This document shows, in pieces, positions 53,224-62,390 of a stretch of DNA of 64,000 nt (within the stretch, counting starts at the first letter, position 1; every line of letters begins with the position of its first letter). The notes beneath the pieces were generated by a model. It saw only the letters and a program-made list of their open reading frames with translations, did not search any database and was not told the origin of the DNA. Origin of the DNA: Rhodococcus sp. ABRD24 (GTDB lineage: Bacteria > Actinomycetota > Actinomycetes > Mycobacteriales > Mycobacteriaceae); NCBI RefSeq assembly GCF_004328705.1, contig NZ_CP035319.1:1612001-1676000 (forward strand). Direction: 5' to 3'. Both the position numbers and the translations under genes were made by a program.

Positions 53224-54342
53224 TTACGTGTCGAGTTCGTCGACGAGGGAGCGAACGACGGCGCGCAGGTCCCCGCCGGTCGCGGCGGCCACCTTGCGCT
53301 GACGCTGGTACGACGCGCCGCGGCGGGGAATATCGGCGACGCGGGCCAGTTCGTCGGCGCAGCCGAGCTTCACCGCAGTGGGGGTGAGCTGCTCGAGCAG
53401 GTCGTCGAGATCGTCGGTGACGAGCCGTTCGCGGCTGTCGGCACCCAGGATCACCTCGGCGTCGAGGCCATATCGGGCGGCCCGCCACTTGTTCTCCTGC
53501 ACGTGCCACGGCGGCATCGACGGCAGGGTCTCCCCCGCCTCGAGCCGGGTGTCGAGGTCGACGATGAGGCAGTGGATGAGCGCGACGAGGGCGCTCAGTT
53601 CGGTTCGGGAGGAGATACCGTCGCACACGCGGACCTCGATGGTGCCCCAGCGGGGCGCGGGACGGATGTCCCAGTGCAGGCCGCCGAGGTTGTCGATGAC
53701 GCCGGTGGTGAGCTGGTCGTCGACGTAGCCCTCGAACTGTGTCCAGTTCTCGAACTGGAACGGCAGACCGGCGGTGGGTAGCTGCTGGAACATCAGCGCC
53801 CGGTTGCTGGCGTACCCGGTGTCGACTCCGGTCCACATCGGCGACGACGCCGAGAGCGCCAGTAGATGCGGGTACTTCAACAGCAGAGCATTGAGGATCG
53901 GAAACACCTTCTCGGCGGACGAGATTCCGACGTGCACGTGCACACCCCAGATCAGCATCTGCCGGCCCCACCACTGGGTGCGTTCGATGAGTTCGTCGTA
54001 GTGCGGGGTGCGGGTGATCAGCTGGGTGGACCACTGCGCGAACGGGTGCGTGCCCGCACACATCAGGTCCACGCTCAGCGGGTCGGCGGCGCTGCGCACC
54101 AGTGACATGGTCTCCGACAAGTCGTCCATGGCCTCGCCGACGTTGTCGCAGACGCCCGTCACGAATTCGACGGTGTTGCGCAGCAATTCCTTGGTGACGC
54201 GGGGCTTGTCAGCAAGCTCGCCGACAGCGTCGAGCACGTCGGCGGCGGAGTTGGAGAGATCACGGGTGATCCTGTCGACCAACGCGATCTCCCACTCGAC
54301 GCCCAGGGTGGGACGCGGCGAACCGGCAAAGTGGACTGCCAC
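53224..54342 (-). CDS. Glutamate-cysteine ligase-like (YbdK-type) carboxylate-amine ligase
   Basis: A 372-residue GCS2-family ATP-grasp-like ligase. It has SPRPTLGVEWEIALVD at the N-terminus, WWGRQMLIWGVHVHVGISSA, LLALSASSPMWTGVDTGYAS, TIEVRVCDG and PPWHVQENKWRAARYGLDA. It is close to Rv0433 of M. tuberculosis. The family forms gamma-glutamyl-cysteine in some members, but in organisms that use mycothiol the true substrate is uncertain. GTG 54342 gives the closest match to known N-termini; ribosome site weak. A terminator separates it from sodC upstream. Confidence 0.9.
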   Translation of the reverse strand: MAVHFAGSPRPTLGVEWEIALVDRITRDLSNSAADVLDAVGELADKPRVTKELLRNTVEFVTGVCDNVGEAMDDLSETMSLVRSAADPLSVDLMCAGTHPFAQWSTQLITRTPHYDELIERTQWWGRQMLIWGVHVHVGISSAEKVFPILNALLLKYPHLLALSASSPMWTGVDTGYASNRALMFQQLPTAGLPFQFENWTQFEGYVDDQLTTGVIDNLGGLHWDIRPAPRWGTIEVRVCDGISSRTELSALVALIHCLIVDLDTRLEAGETLPSMPPWHVQENKWRAARYGLDAEVILGADSRERLVTDDLDDLLEQLTPTAVKLGCADELARVADIPRRGASYQRQRKVAAATGGDLRAVVRSLVDELDT

Positions 54343-54383
54343 ATTGCCGATCCAACCACAGCACCCGGGCGCCTGCAGGACGC

Positions 54384-54416
54384 ACAACGGCGGGGCCGTG
54401 ATGGCCCCGCCGTTGT
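54384..54416. terminator. Hairpin terminator after sodC
   Basis: ACAACGGCGGGGCC and GGCCCCGCCGTTGT form a perfect 14-base stem with a 5-base loop, 22 bases past the sodC stop on the minus strand. Confidence 0.85.
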
Positions 54417-54438
54417 CAGCTCTCGCGTCGGTTCAGCG

Positions 54439-55143
54439 TCAGTACTCGCCGATGACACCGCACGCCACGCGGCCGCCGGCGTCGCCGGTCGACAGGGTGG
54501 CCTGGTCCGGGACCGCGGCGTTGTCGGGCAGCGTGTAGCGGGTGGGTATGTTGGCGAAGTTGTCGGCATTCGCGTGGATCATCAACGCGGTGCCCTTGCC
54601 GCCGTTCTTCAGGTCGTCGAGGGTGAAAGCGTCGGTGGTGGTGACCAGATAGCCCTTGCCGTCCTCGCGGACCTCGAGGGAGGTGAGGTCGCCGCTGGCC
54701 GGGTGACCGGTGCGTCCCGCTACCTGGAAGTGGCCGCCGGCGGAGAGGAAGTTGCCGGGCTCGCCGCCAGTGGGGGCGACCGAGTTGGGCTCGCACTTGC
54801 CGACCGAGTGGACGTGCAGGCCGTGGAAACCGGGCTCGAGACCCTGCGCGTTGACGGTGATCTGAACGTAGCCGTCCTCCTCGGCGAACGACGCGGTACC
54901 GGCGTTGACCCCCTTGGCGTCCTTGAGCTGCACCTCGACGGTGCCGGCCTCGGTGGTGGTGGCGTGCGCGGATCCGCTCTCGGCGCCACCGGGGGCGGGG
55001 GAACCGGTCCACACCGGCGGGGTGGTGCCGGGGACGTCGGTGGGCTCCTCGTTGTTCGAGCATGCGGTGAGACCCAGCGCGGCGATCGCCACCAGCGGGG
55101 TCACGACTCGCCAGGACTTGCGACGGGTGGAATGCGAGGCCAT
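54439..55143 (-). CDS. sodC: Cu/Zn superoxide dismutase lipoprotein
   Basis: A 234-residue extracytoplasmic enzyme that dismutates superoxide. It has a signal peptide with lipobox LTAC (Cys28), a Thr/Pro/Gly linker, and the SOD core: [13 protein letters not shown] (copper ligands), [18 protein letters not shown] (bridging and zinc ligands) and the C-terminal [12 protein letters not shown]. The two core Cys can form the conserved disulfide. ATG 55143 has AGGAG at 7 bases. Corresponds to Rv0432. Confidence 0.95.
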   Translation of the reverse strand: MASHSTRRKSWRVVTPLVAIAALGLTACSNNEEPTDVPGTTPPVWTGSPAPGGAESGSAHATTTEAGTVEVQLKDAKGVNAGTASFAEEDGYVQITVNAQGLEPGFHGLHVHSVGKCEPNSVAPTGGEPGNFLSAGGHFQVAGRTGHPASGDLTSLEVREDGKGYLVTTTDAFTLDDLKNGGKGTALMIHANADNFANIPTRYTLPDNAAVPDQATLSTGDAGGRVACGVIGEY

Positions 55144-55205
55144 CGGACCGCTCCTTCGAGGTGGGTGAAATCTGCGGATGATCATAGCTAGCGGGTGGCT
55201 GTGAG

Positions 55206-55763
55206 TTATCCGGAGGTGACGATCACGATCACGCCGGGCGACGCGCTGGCGATTCCGGCAAAACGCGGTTCGGCCTTGACGCCGAGCTCGGCAGCGATGG
55301 CCTGTGCAGCAGCCTTCTCGGAGGCGCTGCTGCCGTAGTACACGGTGGTGGTCTGGATCTGCCCGTAACTGTAGTTGCCGGTCTCGGAGATATCCCAGCC
55401 GTTCGACGTCAGCTCGTTCGCGGTCTGCGCGGCCAGGCCGGAGACCGTGCTGTTGTTGAACACCCGCACCGGTACCGACTTGTCGACTCGCGCGGAGGTG
55501 GTGGTCGACACGGAACTGGTGGCCGAGGCCGCCGTCGTCGTCTCGGCTGCCGTAGTGGTGGGCGCCGCGGTTGTGGTGGTGCGCACCGGCGCCACGGCGG
55601 GCGCGGACGTCGTGGTGGGAGCGGCTTCGGGTGCCGCATCGCCGGAGTCCGAGCTGCCCAGTGAGGCGGCACCCAGCCCGGCGAAGAGGATCGCAAGGGC
55701 GATCAACACCATCGCGAGCGCTCGCAGTGGGGGGCCTGACGACTCTGGGTTCGGGGTGGTCAC
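55206..55763 (-). CDS. LytR C-terminal domain protein (VirR-like)
   Basis: A 185-residue protein: one N-terminal transmembrane segment ([19 protein letters not shown]), a 60-residue Thr/Ala/Pro-rich linker of low complexity, and a LytR_C domain ([20 protein letters not shown] to the end). It should be anchored in the inner membrane with the domain outside. The orthologue Rv0431/VirR influences vesicle release and cell-wall integrity. GTG 55763 is the likely start. Confidence 0.85.
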   Translation of the reverse strand: MTTPNPESSGPPLRALAMVLIALAILFAGLGAASLGSSDSGDAAPEAAPTTTSAPAVAPVRTTTTAAPTTTAAETTTAASATSSVSTTTSARVDKSVPVRVFNNSTVSGLAAQTANELTSNGWDISETGNYSYGQIQTTTVYYGSSASEKAAAQAIAAELGVKAEPRFAGIASASPGVIVIVTSG

Positions 55764-55835
55764 TGTTCCGACCTTAATCGGCGCGTCGGACTGTTCCCGT
55801 AACGAGGTGACGACGGCCGGGATTTGGTGGCGGGC

Positions 55836-56162
55836 CTACGTGGAGATGTCGAAGCCCAGCCGGCGGGCAGCGCGGGCCTTCTGCCTGCTGGCGCGCAGTC
55901 GGCGCAGGCGCTTGACCAGCATCGGATCGGCGGCCAATGCCTCGGGACGATCGACGAGCGCGTTGAGCACCTGGTAGTAGCGGGTGGCAGACATCGAGAA
56001 GAGTTCCTTGATGGCCTCTTCCTTGGCGCCGGCGTACTTCCACCACTGTCGTTCGAAGGAGAGGATGTCGTGTTCGCGTCGGGTGAGGCCGTCCTCGCCG
56101 ACCTCGTTGCCCGACGCGCCGTCGGTGCGTTCAAGCTGGTTCCGCGCTGCTGCGCCGTCCAT
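55836..56162 (-). CDS. DUF3263 helix-turn-helix-like protein
   Basis: A 108-residue basic protein: LTRREHDILSFERQWWKYAG, then AIKELFSMSATRYYQVLNAL and a basic tail ASRQKARAARRLG. This is the DUF3263 family, found next to LytR_C and def in mycobacteria (Rv0430). The SMSATRYYQVLN stretch looks like a recognition helix, so DNA binding is plausible but unproven. Confidence 0.85.
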   Translation of the reverse strand: MDGAAARNQLERTDGASGNEVGEDGLTRREHDILSFERQWWKYAGAKEEAIKELFSMSATRYYQVLNALVDRPEALAADPMLVKRLRRLRASRQKARAARRLGFDIST

Positions 56163-56390
56163 CTCTCTCCTCGACTGCTAGATTCCGCTCGCCCTCAGCG
56201 AATCCACGTGCCCCCGGTGGCCAGCCGAAACGGTGGCCCAGCACCGTGCACGGACGCTGATACGACAACTGCGGACGCGAGCACGAATTACACTGATGTC
56301 CTTCGTGGCCATTGAACCATGATCACCGCTGCGAGCACCGGGTTCCGGTGGGGCGCGCCGCGAATATCACGCCCATTATCCTTGGTGACC

Positions 56391-56996
56391 ATGGCAATTC
56401 TTCCGATCCGGATCGTCGGCGACCCCGTACTGCACGAGCCGACCAAGCCGGTGACCCAGTCGCCGGCCGAAATCGCCGAACTCATCGGCGACATGTACGA
56501 CACGATGGACGCTGCCAACGGCGTCGGCCTGGCGGCAAACCAGGTGGGTGTGCCGCTGCGACTGTTCGTCTACGACTGCCCCGACGTCGACTCCGCAGGC
56601 AAGTCGATCCGCCGCCGCGGTGAGGTGATCAACCCGGTACTCGAGACGTCGGAGATCCCGGAGACCATGCCGGACGAGGACGACGACGTCGAGGGCTGCC
56701 TGTCGGTGCCCGGCGAGCAGTTCCCGACGGGCCGCGCCGACTGGGCGAAGGTCACCGGCACGGATGCCGAGGGCAATCCGGTGGAGATCGAGGGTCACGG
56801 GTTCTTCGCTCGCATGCTGCAACACGAGACGGGACACCTGGACGGGTTCCTGTATGTGGACGTACTGATCGGCCGCAACGCCCGGGCCGCGAAGAAGACG
56901 ATCAAGCGCGCCGGGTGGGGTGTGCCGGACCTGAGCTGGACGCCGGGCACGGTGGACGACCCGTTCGGTCATGACGAGGACGATGACGAAGACTGA
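56391..56996 (+). CDS. def: Peptide deformylase
   Basis: A 201-residue metalloenzyme which removes the formyl group from nascent N-terminal methionine. All three motifs are present: [20 protein letters not shown] (metal Cys) and QHETGHLDG (two metal His and catalytic Glu). The C-terminal acidic tail ([12 protein letters not shown]) is an extension. ATG 56391 is preferred; GTG 56385 is two codons upstream. Corresponds to Rv0429c. Confidence 0.95.
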   Translation: MAILPIRIVGDPVLHEPTKPVTQSPAEIAELIGDMYDTMDAANGVGLAANQVGVPLRLFVYDCPDVDSAGKSIRRRGEVINPVLETSEIPETMPDEDDDVEGCLSVPGEQFPTGRADWAKVTGTDAEGNPVEIEGHGFFARMLQHETGHLDGFLYVDVLIGRNARAAKKTIKRAGWGVPDLSWTPGTVDDPFGHDEDDDED

Positions 56997-57240
56997 CCCT
57001 CCGCTGGGTCCACCGGTGATCGGTGGCCGGGTGGTGGTGCGGTATCGCCTGCCGCCCGGTGGCACCCACCCGCTCACCGACGTGATCGGCACGCTCGAGC
57101 AGCTCGAGCCGGCGGTCGTGGTCCGCACCGCCGACGGCCGGGTCGTCGAGGTGGACCGGGGCGACGTGGTGCGGCTCAAGGCCCTGGGCCCCAAGCCGGT
57201 GCGCCGGTCCGACAGCCGGGTCCGGCGACTGTCGGACTAG
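56983..57240 (+). CDS. Small domain protein related to the N-terminus of Rv0428c-type acetyltransferases
   Basis: An 85-residue protein (ATG 56983, GAGG 6 bases upstream; ATG 56971 possible) that overlaps def by 14 bases. Its core [20 protein letters not shown] then [20 protein letters not shown] and [15 protein letters not shown] is an SH3-like barrel. In mycobacteria this domain is the N-terminus of a longer GNAT acetyltransferase located at the same place (Rv0428c). Here it ends after the barrel and a basic tail. It may therefore be a stand-alone remnant or work with a separate GNAT protein. Confidence 0.75.
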   Translation: MTKTDPPLGPPVIGGRVVVRYRLPPGGTHPLTDVIGTLEQLEPAVVVRTADGRVVEVDRGDVVRLKALGPKPVRRSDSRVRRLSD

Positions 57241-57258
57241 CTGACTATCCTCTGCGGT

Positions 57259-58059
57259 GTGCGACTCGCGACGTGGAATGTGAACTCGGTCCGTGCCCGA
57301 ACCGACCGGATCGTGGACTGGCTGGCCCGCACCGACACCGACGTGTTGGCAATGCAAGAGACCAAGTGCAAGGACGAGCAGTTCCCGTACGAGCGGTTCA
57401 CCGAGGCCGGCTACGAGGTGGCACACGTGGGCCTGAGCCAGTGGAACGGCGTGGCGATCGCGTCGCGCATCGGGCTCGAGGACGTACAGATCGGGTTCGC
57501 GGACCAGCCCGGGTTCAACAAGGATCCGGAGGCGGAGGCCGCACAGGAGGCCCGCGCAATCGGCGCGACGGTGGGCGGGGTGCGGGTGTGGAGCCTGTAC
57601 GTGCCCAATGGCCGTGAGCTGACGGATCCGCACTACGTCTACAAGCTCGAGTGGCTCGCGAAGCTGCGTGCGGACGCGGAGGGCTGGCTGGCCGGCAACC
57701 CGGACGCGCAGATCGCGCTGGTGGGCGACTGGAATGTCGCGCCCACCGATGAGGACGTGTGGGATCCGGCGTTCTTCGAGGACAAGACGCATACGTCCCA
57801 GCCGGAGCGGGACGCGTTCGACGCGTTCGCCGATACCGGCTTCACCGACGTGGTGCGCCCGCACGCGCCTGGCCCGGGCGTCTACACCTACTGGGACTAC
57901 ACGCAGTTGCGGTTCCCCAAGCGCCAGGGCATGCGCATCGACTACGTGCTGGGCTCGCCCGCGTTCGCGGCCCGGGTGACGGGCGCGCACATCGATCGGG
58001 ACGAGCGCAAGGGGAAGGGCGCGAGCGACCACGCACCGGTCGTGGTCGATCTGGACTGA
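57259..58059 (+). CDS. xthA: Exodeoxyribonuclease III
   Basis: A 266-residue exonuclease/AP endonuclease of base-excision repair. Motifs are LATWNVNSVRARTDRIVDWL, the metal Glu in AMQETKCKDEQFP, ALVGDWNVAP (catalytic Asp/Asn) and the C-terminal GASDHAPVVVDL (Asp-His pair). Starts at GTG 57259, 18 bases after the preceding gene, so probably cotranscribed with def. Corresponds to Rv0427c. Confidence 0.95.
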   Translation: MRLATWNVNSVRARTDRIVDWLARTDTDVLAMQETKCKDEQFPYERFTEAGYEVAHVGLSQWNGVAIASRIGLEDVQIGFADQPGFNKDPEAEAAQEARAIGATVGGVRVWSLYVPNGRELTDPHYVYKLEWLAKLRADAEGWLAGNPDAQIALVGDWNVAPTDEDVWDPAFFEDKTHTSQPERDAFDAFADTGFTDVVRPHAPGPGVYTYWDYTQLRFPKRQGMRIDYVLGSPAFAARVTGAHIDRDERKGKGASDHAPVVVDLD

Positions 58060-58446
58060 TCAGACTCCCTGCTCGTCGAGCAGGTCCAGGTATTCGGTGT
58101 GCATGCCGAGGAAGCGTCGCACGTAGGTGCAGACCGGGCGGATCCTCGTGCCCTCGCGCCGCGCCCGATCCAGTACCTCACGTACCAGCACGGCCGCCCA
58201 GCCTCTGCCGCCGCGGTCCTCCCGGACGACGGTGTGCAGCAGCGTGAGCACGTCACCGGACCTGGCGGCACTGTCACGCTGGTAGCCGAGAATGCCGACG
58301 AGATCGCCCCCTACCCACAGTTCATAGCGTTCGTGGGGCGGGCTGTCGACGACGCAGACAGCCGGGCCGGTCGCCGGGGCCGTGCTGCCCGGCGCACCAG
58401 ATTCGACTGTGGCGTAGTTCACATCAGCTATGAAACCAGAAGGCAC
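58060..58446 (-). CDS. Small GNAT-like acetyltransferase (copy 1)
   Basis: A 128-residue protein of the short YjdJ-like GNAT type: ERYELWVGGDLVGILGYQRD, then TLLHTVVREDRGGRGWAAVL (the acetyl-CoA pyrophosphate loop) and RIRPVCTYVRRFLGMHTEYL. It ends one base from the xthA stop, convergent. GTG 58446 is the first in-frame start; a GTG further in (VNYATVESG) may be used. Substrate unknown. It is a paralogue of the next gene. Confidence 0.8.
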   Translation of the reverse strand: MPSGFIADVNYATVESGAPGSTAPATGPAVCVVDSPPHERYELWVGGDLVGILGYQRDSAARSGDVLTLLHTVVREDRGGRGWAAVLVREVLDRARREGTRIRPVCTYVRRFLGMHTEYLDLLDEQGV

Positions 58447-58520
58447 GGCGGCGGCGCAGTCCGTTTCGGGACAGTTGGGGTAGTTCGATGCGGATGCGCC
58501 ACTGGCTCGTTACCGAATCT

Positions 58521-58560
58521 CGATCAGTTGAGCTCGATCAGTTGAGCTCGATCAGTTGAG
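58521..58560. repeat. 14-bp tandem repeat over a stop codon
   Basis: The unit CGATCAGTTGAGCT occurs twice and a third time without its last two bases (58521, 58535, 58549). The stop codon of the GNAT gene (58552-58554) lies in the last unit, so the copies provide alternative in-frame ends. Confidence 0.85.
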
Positions 58561-58911
58561 GGAGACGACCTCGAGGGGCACCATCAGATCGCGGTACTCG
58601 GGGTTGGCCTCGACGAAACGCTGGACGTACGTGCACACCGGACGGACCCGCCAGCCGTAGTCCCGAGCCTGGTCGAGTGCACGCCGGACCATGACTGCAG
58701 CGAGTCCCTGGTGGCCGAAGTCCTCCACCACGACGGTGTGCATGAACGACACCACCCGCGCACCCGCGCGACGGCCTCCCGGCCGCATTCCGGCAACCGG
58801 CGTGGTGTCGTAGTAGCCGACGATCCCCACCAGGTCTCCATTGAGCCGCAGCTCGAATCGGTTCTGGTCGGCGTTGTCGGTCACGTCGGCGCGGGGCGAA
58901 TCGGCGAACAC
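58552..58911 (-). CDS. Small GNAT-like acetyltransferase (copy 2)
   Basis: A 119-residue paralogue of the preceding protein: NRFELRLNGDLVGIVGYYDT, VSFMHTVVVEDFGHQGLAAV and RVRPVCTYVQRFVEANPEYR correspond block by block. GTG 58911 is chosen because AGGAGG stands 4 bases upstream; a longer frame continues to 59313. The two genes are about 105 bases apart in the same orientation, an apparent tandem duplication. Confidence 0.8.
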   Translation of the reverse strand: MFADSPRADVTDNADQNRFELRLNGDLVGIVGYYDTTPVAGMRPGGRRAGARVVSFMHTVVVEDFGHQGLAAVMVRRALDQARDYGWRVRPVCTYVQRFVEANPEYRDLMVPLEVVSLN

Positions 58912-59099
58912 GACACCTCCTCTGGACGGCTTCGATGCAATACTGTGATCCACGCCACTATTTCTACAGGCACCTTCACCCCCTGTCAGGCGTTTGACCA
59001 AATGTTTGCATCCAGCTTTCCCGACAAAAGCCGTTGGCCGTGAGCGTGCGCGGGCAGACAATCGAGGAACACCGCCTTGCACGCCGGAAGGATGTTCCG

Positions 59100-60068
59100 A
59101 TGCCGCTCGAACCGGTTCTCGAACCTGCAGCTCAGGAGTTCGCCGACGCCACCGCCGAGCCACCCTTCCTGTACGAGCTCCCGATCGAGGAGGGGCGGGC
59201 GCAGTTCGACGAGGTGCAGTCGGGGGACATCGCCAAGCCACCCGTGGAGATCGAGGACCGCGTAGTGGACGGCGGGCCGTCCGGGCAGATCCCGGTCCGG
59301 ATCGTGCGCCCACGCGGGGCGGCCGGACCGCTACCGGTGATCCAGTACAACCACGGCGCCGGATGGGTGTTCGGCGACGCCGACGTATACGACCGCCTGA
59401 TCCGCAATCTGTCCGTGGGATCCGAAGCTGCCGTGGTGTTTCCGAGCTTCACCCGCTCCCCCGAGGCGAAGTACCCGACCGCGATCGAGGAGCTGTACGC
59501 CACCTCGATCTGGATCGCGGACCACGGCACAGATGCCGATCTCGACCCGACGCGGATCGCCGTTGCCGGCGACAGCGTGGGCGGAAACATGACGATCGCA
59601 CTGACGCTGATGGCCAAGCAGCGCGGCGGCCCGCGCTTCCGGCAGCAGGTGCTGTTCTATCCGGTGACCAACGCCGAGTTCGATACCGACTCGTACCGCC
59701 AGTTCGCCCACGGCTACTTCCTCACCATGGAGGCGATGCGGTGGTTCTGGGACCAGTACACAACAGACCCGGCACATCGGGCCGAGATCACGTGCTCGCC
59801 GCTGCGGGCCACCACCGAACAACTGACGGGGCTGCCACCGGCGCTGGTGATCAACGGCGAAGCCGACGTGCTGCGCGACGAGGGCGAGGCGTACGCGAAC
59901 AAGCTGCGCGCCGCGGGCGTTCCGGTTACAGCAGTGCGGTTCCAGGGGATGATCCACGATTTCATGATGCTCAATGCCCTCGCCGATACCCACGCTGCGC
60001 GAACCGGGATGCTACTTGCCACCACGACCTTGAAGCGCGCCCTCTACGGCGCCGGGGAGCTGGAATAG
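59100..60068 (+). CDS. Hormone-sensitive-lipase family esterase (alpha/beta hydrolase fold-3)
   Basis: A 322-residue cytoplasmic esterase. It has the oxyanion motif YNHGAGWVFGD (HGGG-like, here HGAG), nucleophile GDSVGGNMTIA, catalytic Asp in NGEADVLRDEGEA and His in GMIHDFMML. ATG 59100 (MPLEPVLEPAAQEF) has GAAGGA 8 bases upstream. Family members hydrolyse short acyl esters, including lipids and xenobiotics. Alone on the plus strand. Confidence 0.9.
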   Translation: MPLEPVLEPAAQEFADATAEPPFLYELPIEEGRAQFDEVQSGDIAKPPVEIEDRVVDGGPSGQIPVRIVRPRGAAGPLPVIQYNHGAGWVFGDADVYDRLIRNLSVGSEAAVVFPSFTRSPEAKYPTAIEELYATSIWIADHGTDADLDPTRIAVAGDSVGGNMTIALTLMAKQRGGPRFRQQVLFYPVTNAEFDTDSYRQFAHGYFLTMEAMRWFWDQYTTDPAHRAEITCSPLRATTEQLTGLPPALVINGEADVLRDEGEAYANKLRAAGVPVTAVRFQGMIHDFMMLNALADTHAARTGMLLATTTLKRALYGAGELE

Positions 60069-60157
60069 CCCAAACCCGCGAGGCCCGTTCCTACACACTG
60101 ATGCGAATAGTCGAATCTTACTTGCATCCAATCAATTTCAATCCGACCAGATTCGGG

Positions 60158-60760
60158 TCATGGCAAGATATCGATCCCCGGCGAGAACCTCAACTTGCCA
60201 TTCAAGGTGGCCGTACCGGACCCTGCTGGCGGGCACCCCACTCCACCCGTCGAATTGAAGTTGACGGTCCCTGTGTTCGAGGCAATCACCGATGGCTTCG
60301 TGTATGGCAGCGGCCCGATCGTGCTCGTACCCAAAGTGATCGAGCAACCGATCGGCGGAACTGTAACCACCGCCCCACCGGCAGGGATGATCAGGAAGCC
60401 CCGTGGATACGCTCCGTCGTGATCGACCATCAGTCTCCAGATCCCACTGGCCACGACACTCACCGGCTGAACGTTGAGTGCGCAGCTCGACAGATTCATG
60501 GAACTGATATCGATCGCGATTCCCCCGGGAGAAGGACTGCTGTTGGCAGGCGCGGCCGGAATCATCCCGTAACCCGAGACATCCGTGCACCGCAGGGTGT
60601 ATCCGGGGGTGTACATCCGGAGTTCACTGCTCGTCACTACGACCGGCGTATCCGGAGGAGTGACCGTCGTCGAGGCGTACGACATCCCCGGAGCCGCCAA
60701 CATCGCAACCGCTGCGACGACCAGACCCGCACTACCGCGATTGAGAACCTTCGTCGCCAT
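60158..60760 (-). CDS. Exported protein, family B copy 1
   Basis: A 200-residue protein with signal peptide (MATKVLNRGSAGLVVAAVAM, cleavage after SYA). The mature protein has four Cys (LRCTDV, SSCALN, IGCSIT, GCPPAG) and Gly/Pro/Ser/Thr-rich beta-type sequence, with IIPAGGAVVTVPP and TIGPLPYTKPSV. It has exactly the same length as the protein encoded directly upstream and about two-thirds of positions agree. ATG 60760 follows GAGGAG. No enzymatic motif; probably a secreted or cell-surface protein of unknown function. Confidence 0.85.
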   Translation of the reverse strand: MATKVLNRGSAGLVVAAVAMLAAPGMSYASTTVTPPDTPVVVTSSELRMYTPGYTLRCTDVSGYGMIPAAPANSSPSPGGIAIDISSMNLSSCALNVQPVSVVASGIWRLMVDHDGAYPRGFLIIPAGGAVVTVPPIGCSITLGTSTIGPLPYTKPSVIASNTGTVNFNSTGGVGCPPAGSGTATLNGKLRFSPGIDILP

Positions 60761-60892
60761 TCGTTTCTCCTCATTGCCCTCAGGAGAGATACTCGAATCT
60801 TCCTTGCAGCCAACCCAATCTGAACTCATACTGCATCAACCGTCCCGGTACCCATCAACACGAGCACCGGGACGGTCGAGTTCAGGCCAGGG

Positions 60893-61495
60893 TCACGGTG
60901 TGACATCCACCCCCGGCGTGAACGTCAGCTTGCCCGTCAAGTTGGCAGTACCGGGGCCTGCCGGCGGGCACACGCCGCCACCACTCGAGTTGAAGTTGAT
61001 CGTCCCGGAATTCGACGCCGTCACCGACGGCTTCGCATACGGCAGTGGCCCGATCGTGCTCGCTCCCACCGTGATCGAGCAACCACTCGACGGCACGGTT
61101 ACCACCGCTCCACCGGCGGGGATGATCAGCGAACCCTGAGGGGACGCACCATCGTGATTGACATTCAGCTTCCAGACCCCGCTGGTTGCGACATTCGCAG
61201 TCTGACCGTTGAGCGTGCAGCTCGACATGCTCACGGTGGTGATGTCGATCGGGATCCCGCCGACGGAGGGATTGCTGTTGCCGGGGGCGGCCGGGGTCGA
61301 TCCACTGCCGGACACATTGGTGCAGCGCATGGTGTACCCCGGGGTGGTCATCCGGAGATCACTGCTCGTCGCGGTCACCGGCGTGTTGGCGGGAGTGATC
61401 GTCGTCGAGGCATACGACATCCCCGCAGCCGTCAACGTCGCAACTGCCGCGACAGCGAGAACCGCGCTACCACGATTGAGAACCTTCTTCGTCAT
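60893..61495 (-). CDS. Exported protein, family B copy 2
   Basis: A 200-residue paralogue of the protein at 60158-60760: MTKKVLNRGSAVLAVAAVAT signal peptide, the same four Cys, and shared blocks IIPAGGAVVTVP and STIGPLPYAKPSVTASN. ATG 61495 follows AAGGAG. The two genes lie head to tail with 132 bases between them, pointing to a tandem duplication. Both stand downstream of the family C gene on the same strand. Confidence 0.85.
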   Translation of the reverse strand: MTKKVLNRGSAVLAVAAVATLTAAGMSYASTTITPANTPVTATSSDLRMTTPGYTMRCTNVSGSGSTPAAPGNSNPSVGGIPIDITTVSMSSCTLNGQTANVATSGVWKLNVNHDGASPQGSLIIPAGGAVVTVPSSGCSITVGASTIGPLPYAKPSVTASNSGTINFNSSGGGVCPPAGPGTANLTGKLTFTPGVDVTP

Positions 61496-61583
61496 CTACT
61501 TCTCCTTTGTGTGAGGTAGAGCCCCCGTTCGGATGAACGGTTTGCGGAGGAAAGGCATTCACGGAATGAATCGAACTGCAGAG

Positions 61584-62390
61584 CTACTGGAGCTCCCATC
61601 CCGCAGCGTTGTAGACCGAGCTGGTGGTGGAGAGGAAGTTCCCTCCGCCACCCGAGGGCAGGCCCGCACGTTGGTTGACGGCCCAGTTCAGCGAGCCGAA
61701 GAGCCCGCACCCGCTAGCGCCGGGCACGGCAAAGTTGGTGGCTTTGTGGGTTGCCTGGGGCCAGACCCCACCCGGCACACCGGGAACTGTATCCGAAATC
61801 CATTGCGCAGCACCAGCATTTTGAAGATCGAGTGAAAGACGGACCGGGTTGGACGCAGAACCGATGTAGCAGTTGTTCCCCAGCAGCGGATTGGACAGCT
61901 TGAGCCGCACCGGGAGTTCCACACCGAGGGTGTAGGGCTGGACGTCGGGCAGGGCGACCGCCTCGACCGTTGCCTGGATGGCGGTGGGGCCGAAGTCCTC
62001 GGACGAACTGGTGCCGAGTGCGCCACCCGGGACACTGATCGACTTCGAGTACACACCGAACTTGCCATCGTTTGCGGCGGGAACGAAGACCTGATTAGTC
62101 GGATTGGCCGGATCAGGCTGGCTGACACCACCGGCAATCATCAAGCTTCCATCCGCAATCTGAACGTCCAGGCCACCGATGCGCATCGTGCCGTCCCGAA
62201 CCACGACGGTCATACAGGTGCCGAGATCGGTGACAGGGTCGTAGACCTTGTCGAGCTGGCAGGTGTCCCAATTCTTGAATTCGTACTTCGCCCCCGCTGC
62301 GGGGGCGGCCGCGGTCGCCACACCACCACCGACCAGCGCCAGAGCTGTCACCGCACCCAGGATCGTGGAGCGGGCCATGAGTTTTTGCAC
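61584..62390 (-). CDS. Exported protein, family C copy 1
   Basis: A 268-residue protein with a signal peptide (STILGAVTALALVGGGVATA, cleavage after ATA). Mature motifs are YEFKNWDTCQLDKVYDPVTD, LGTCMTVVVRDGTMRIGG and a Cys pair further on (NNCYIG, SGCGLF). It is homologous to the protein beginning at 63727. GTG 62390 is preceded by GGGGGTTCTAC, nearly the same leader as in that gene. A beta-rich extracytoplasmic protein of unknown function. The YEFxNWDTCQLD block is a good family tag. Confidence 0.85.
   Translation of the reverse strand: MQKLMARSTILGAVTALALVGGGVATAAAPAAGAKYEFKNWDTCQLDKVYDPVTDLGTCMTVVVRDGTMRIGGLDVQIADGSLMIAGGVSQPDPANPTNQVFVPAANDGKFGVYSKSISVPGGALGTSSSEDFGPTAIQATVEAVALPDVQPYTLGVELPVRLKLSNPLLGNNCYIGSASNPVRLSLDLQNAGAAQWISDTVPGVPGGVWPQATHKATNFAVPGASGCGLFGSLNWAVNQRAGLPSGGGGNFLSTTSSVYNAAGWELQ

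Noticed and set aside
51449..54061. 870-codon open frame on the minus strand
   Set aside because: Arg/Ala/Pro-rich translation crossing the DUF559, PAP2 and ligase genes in another frame; no ribosome site.
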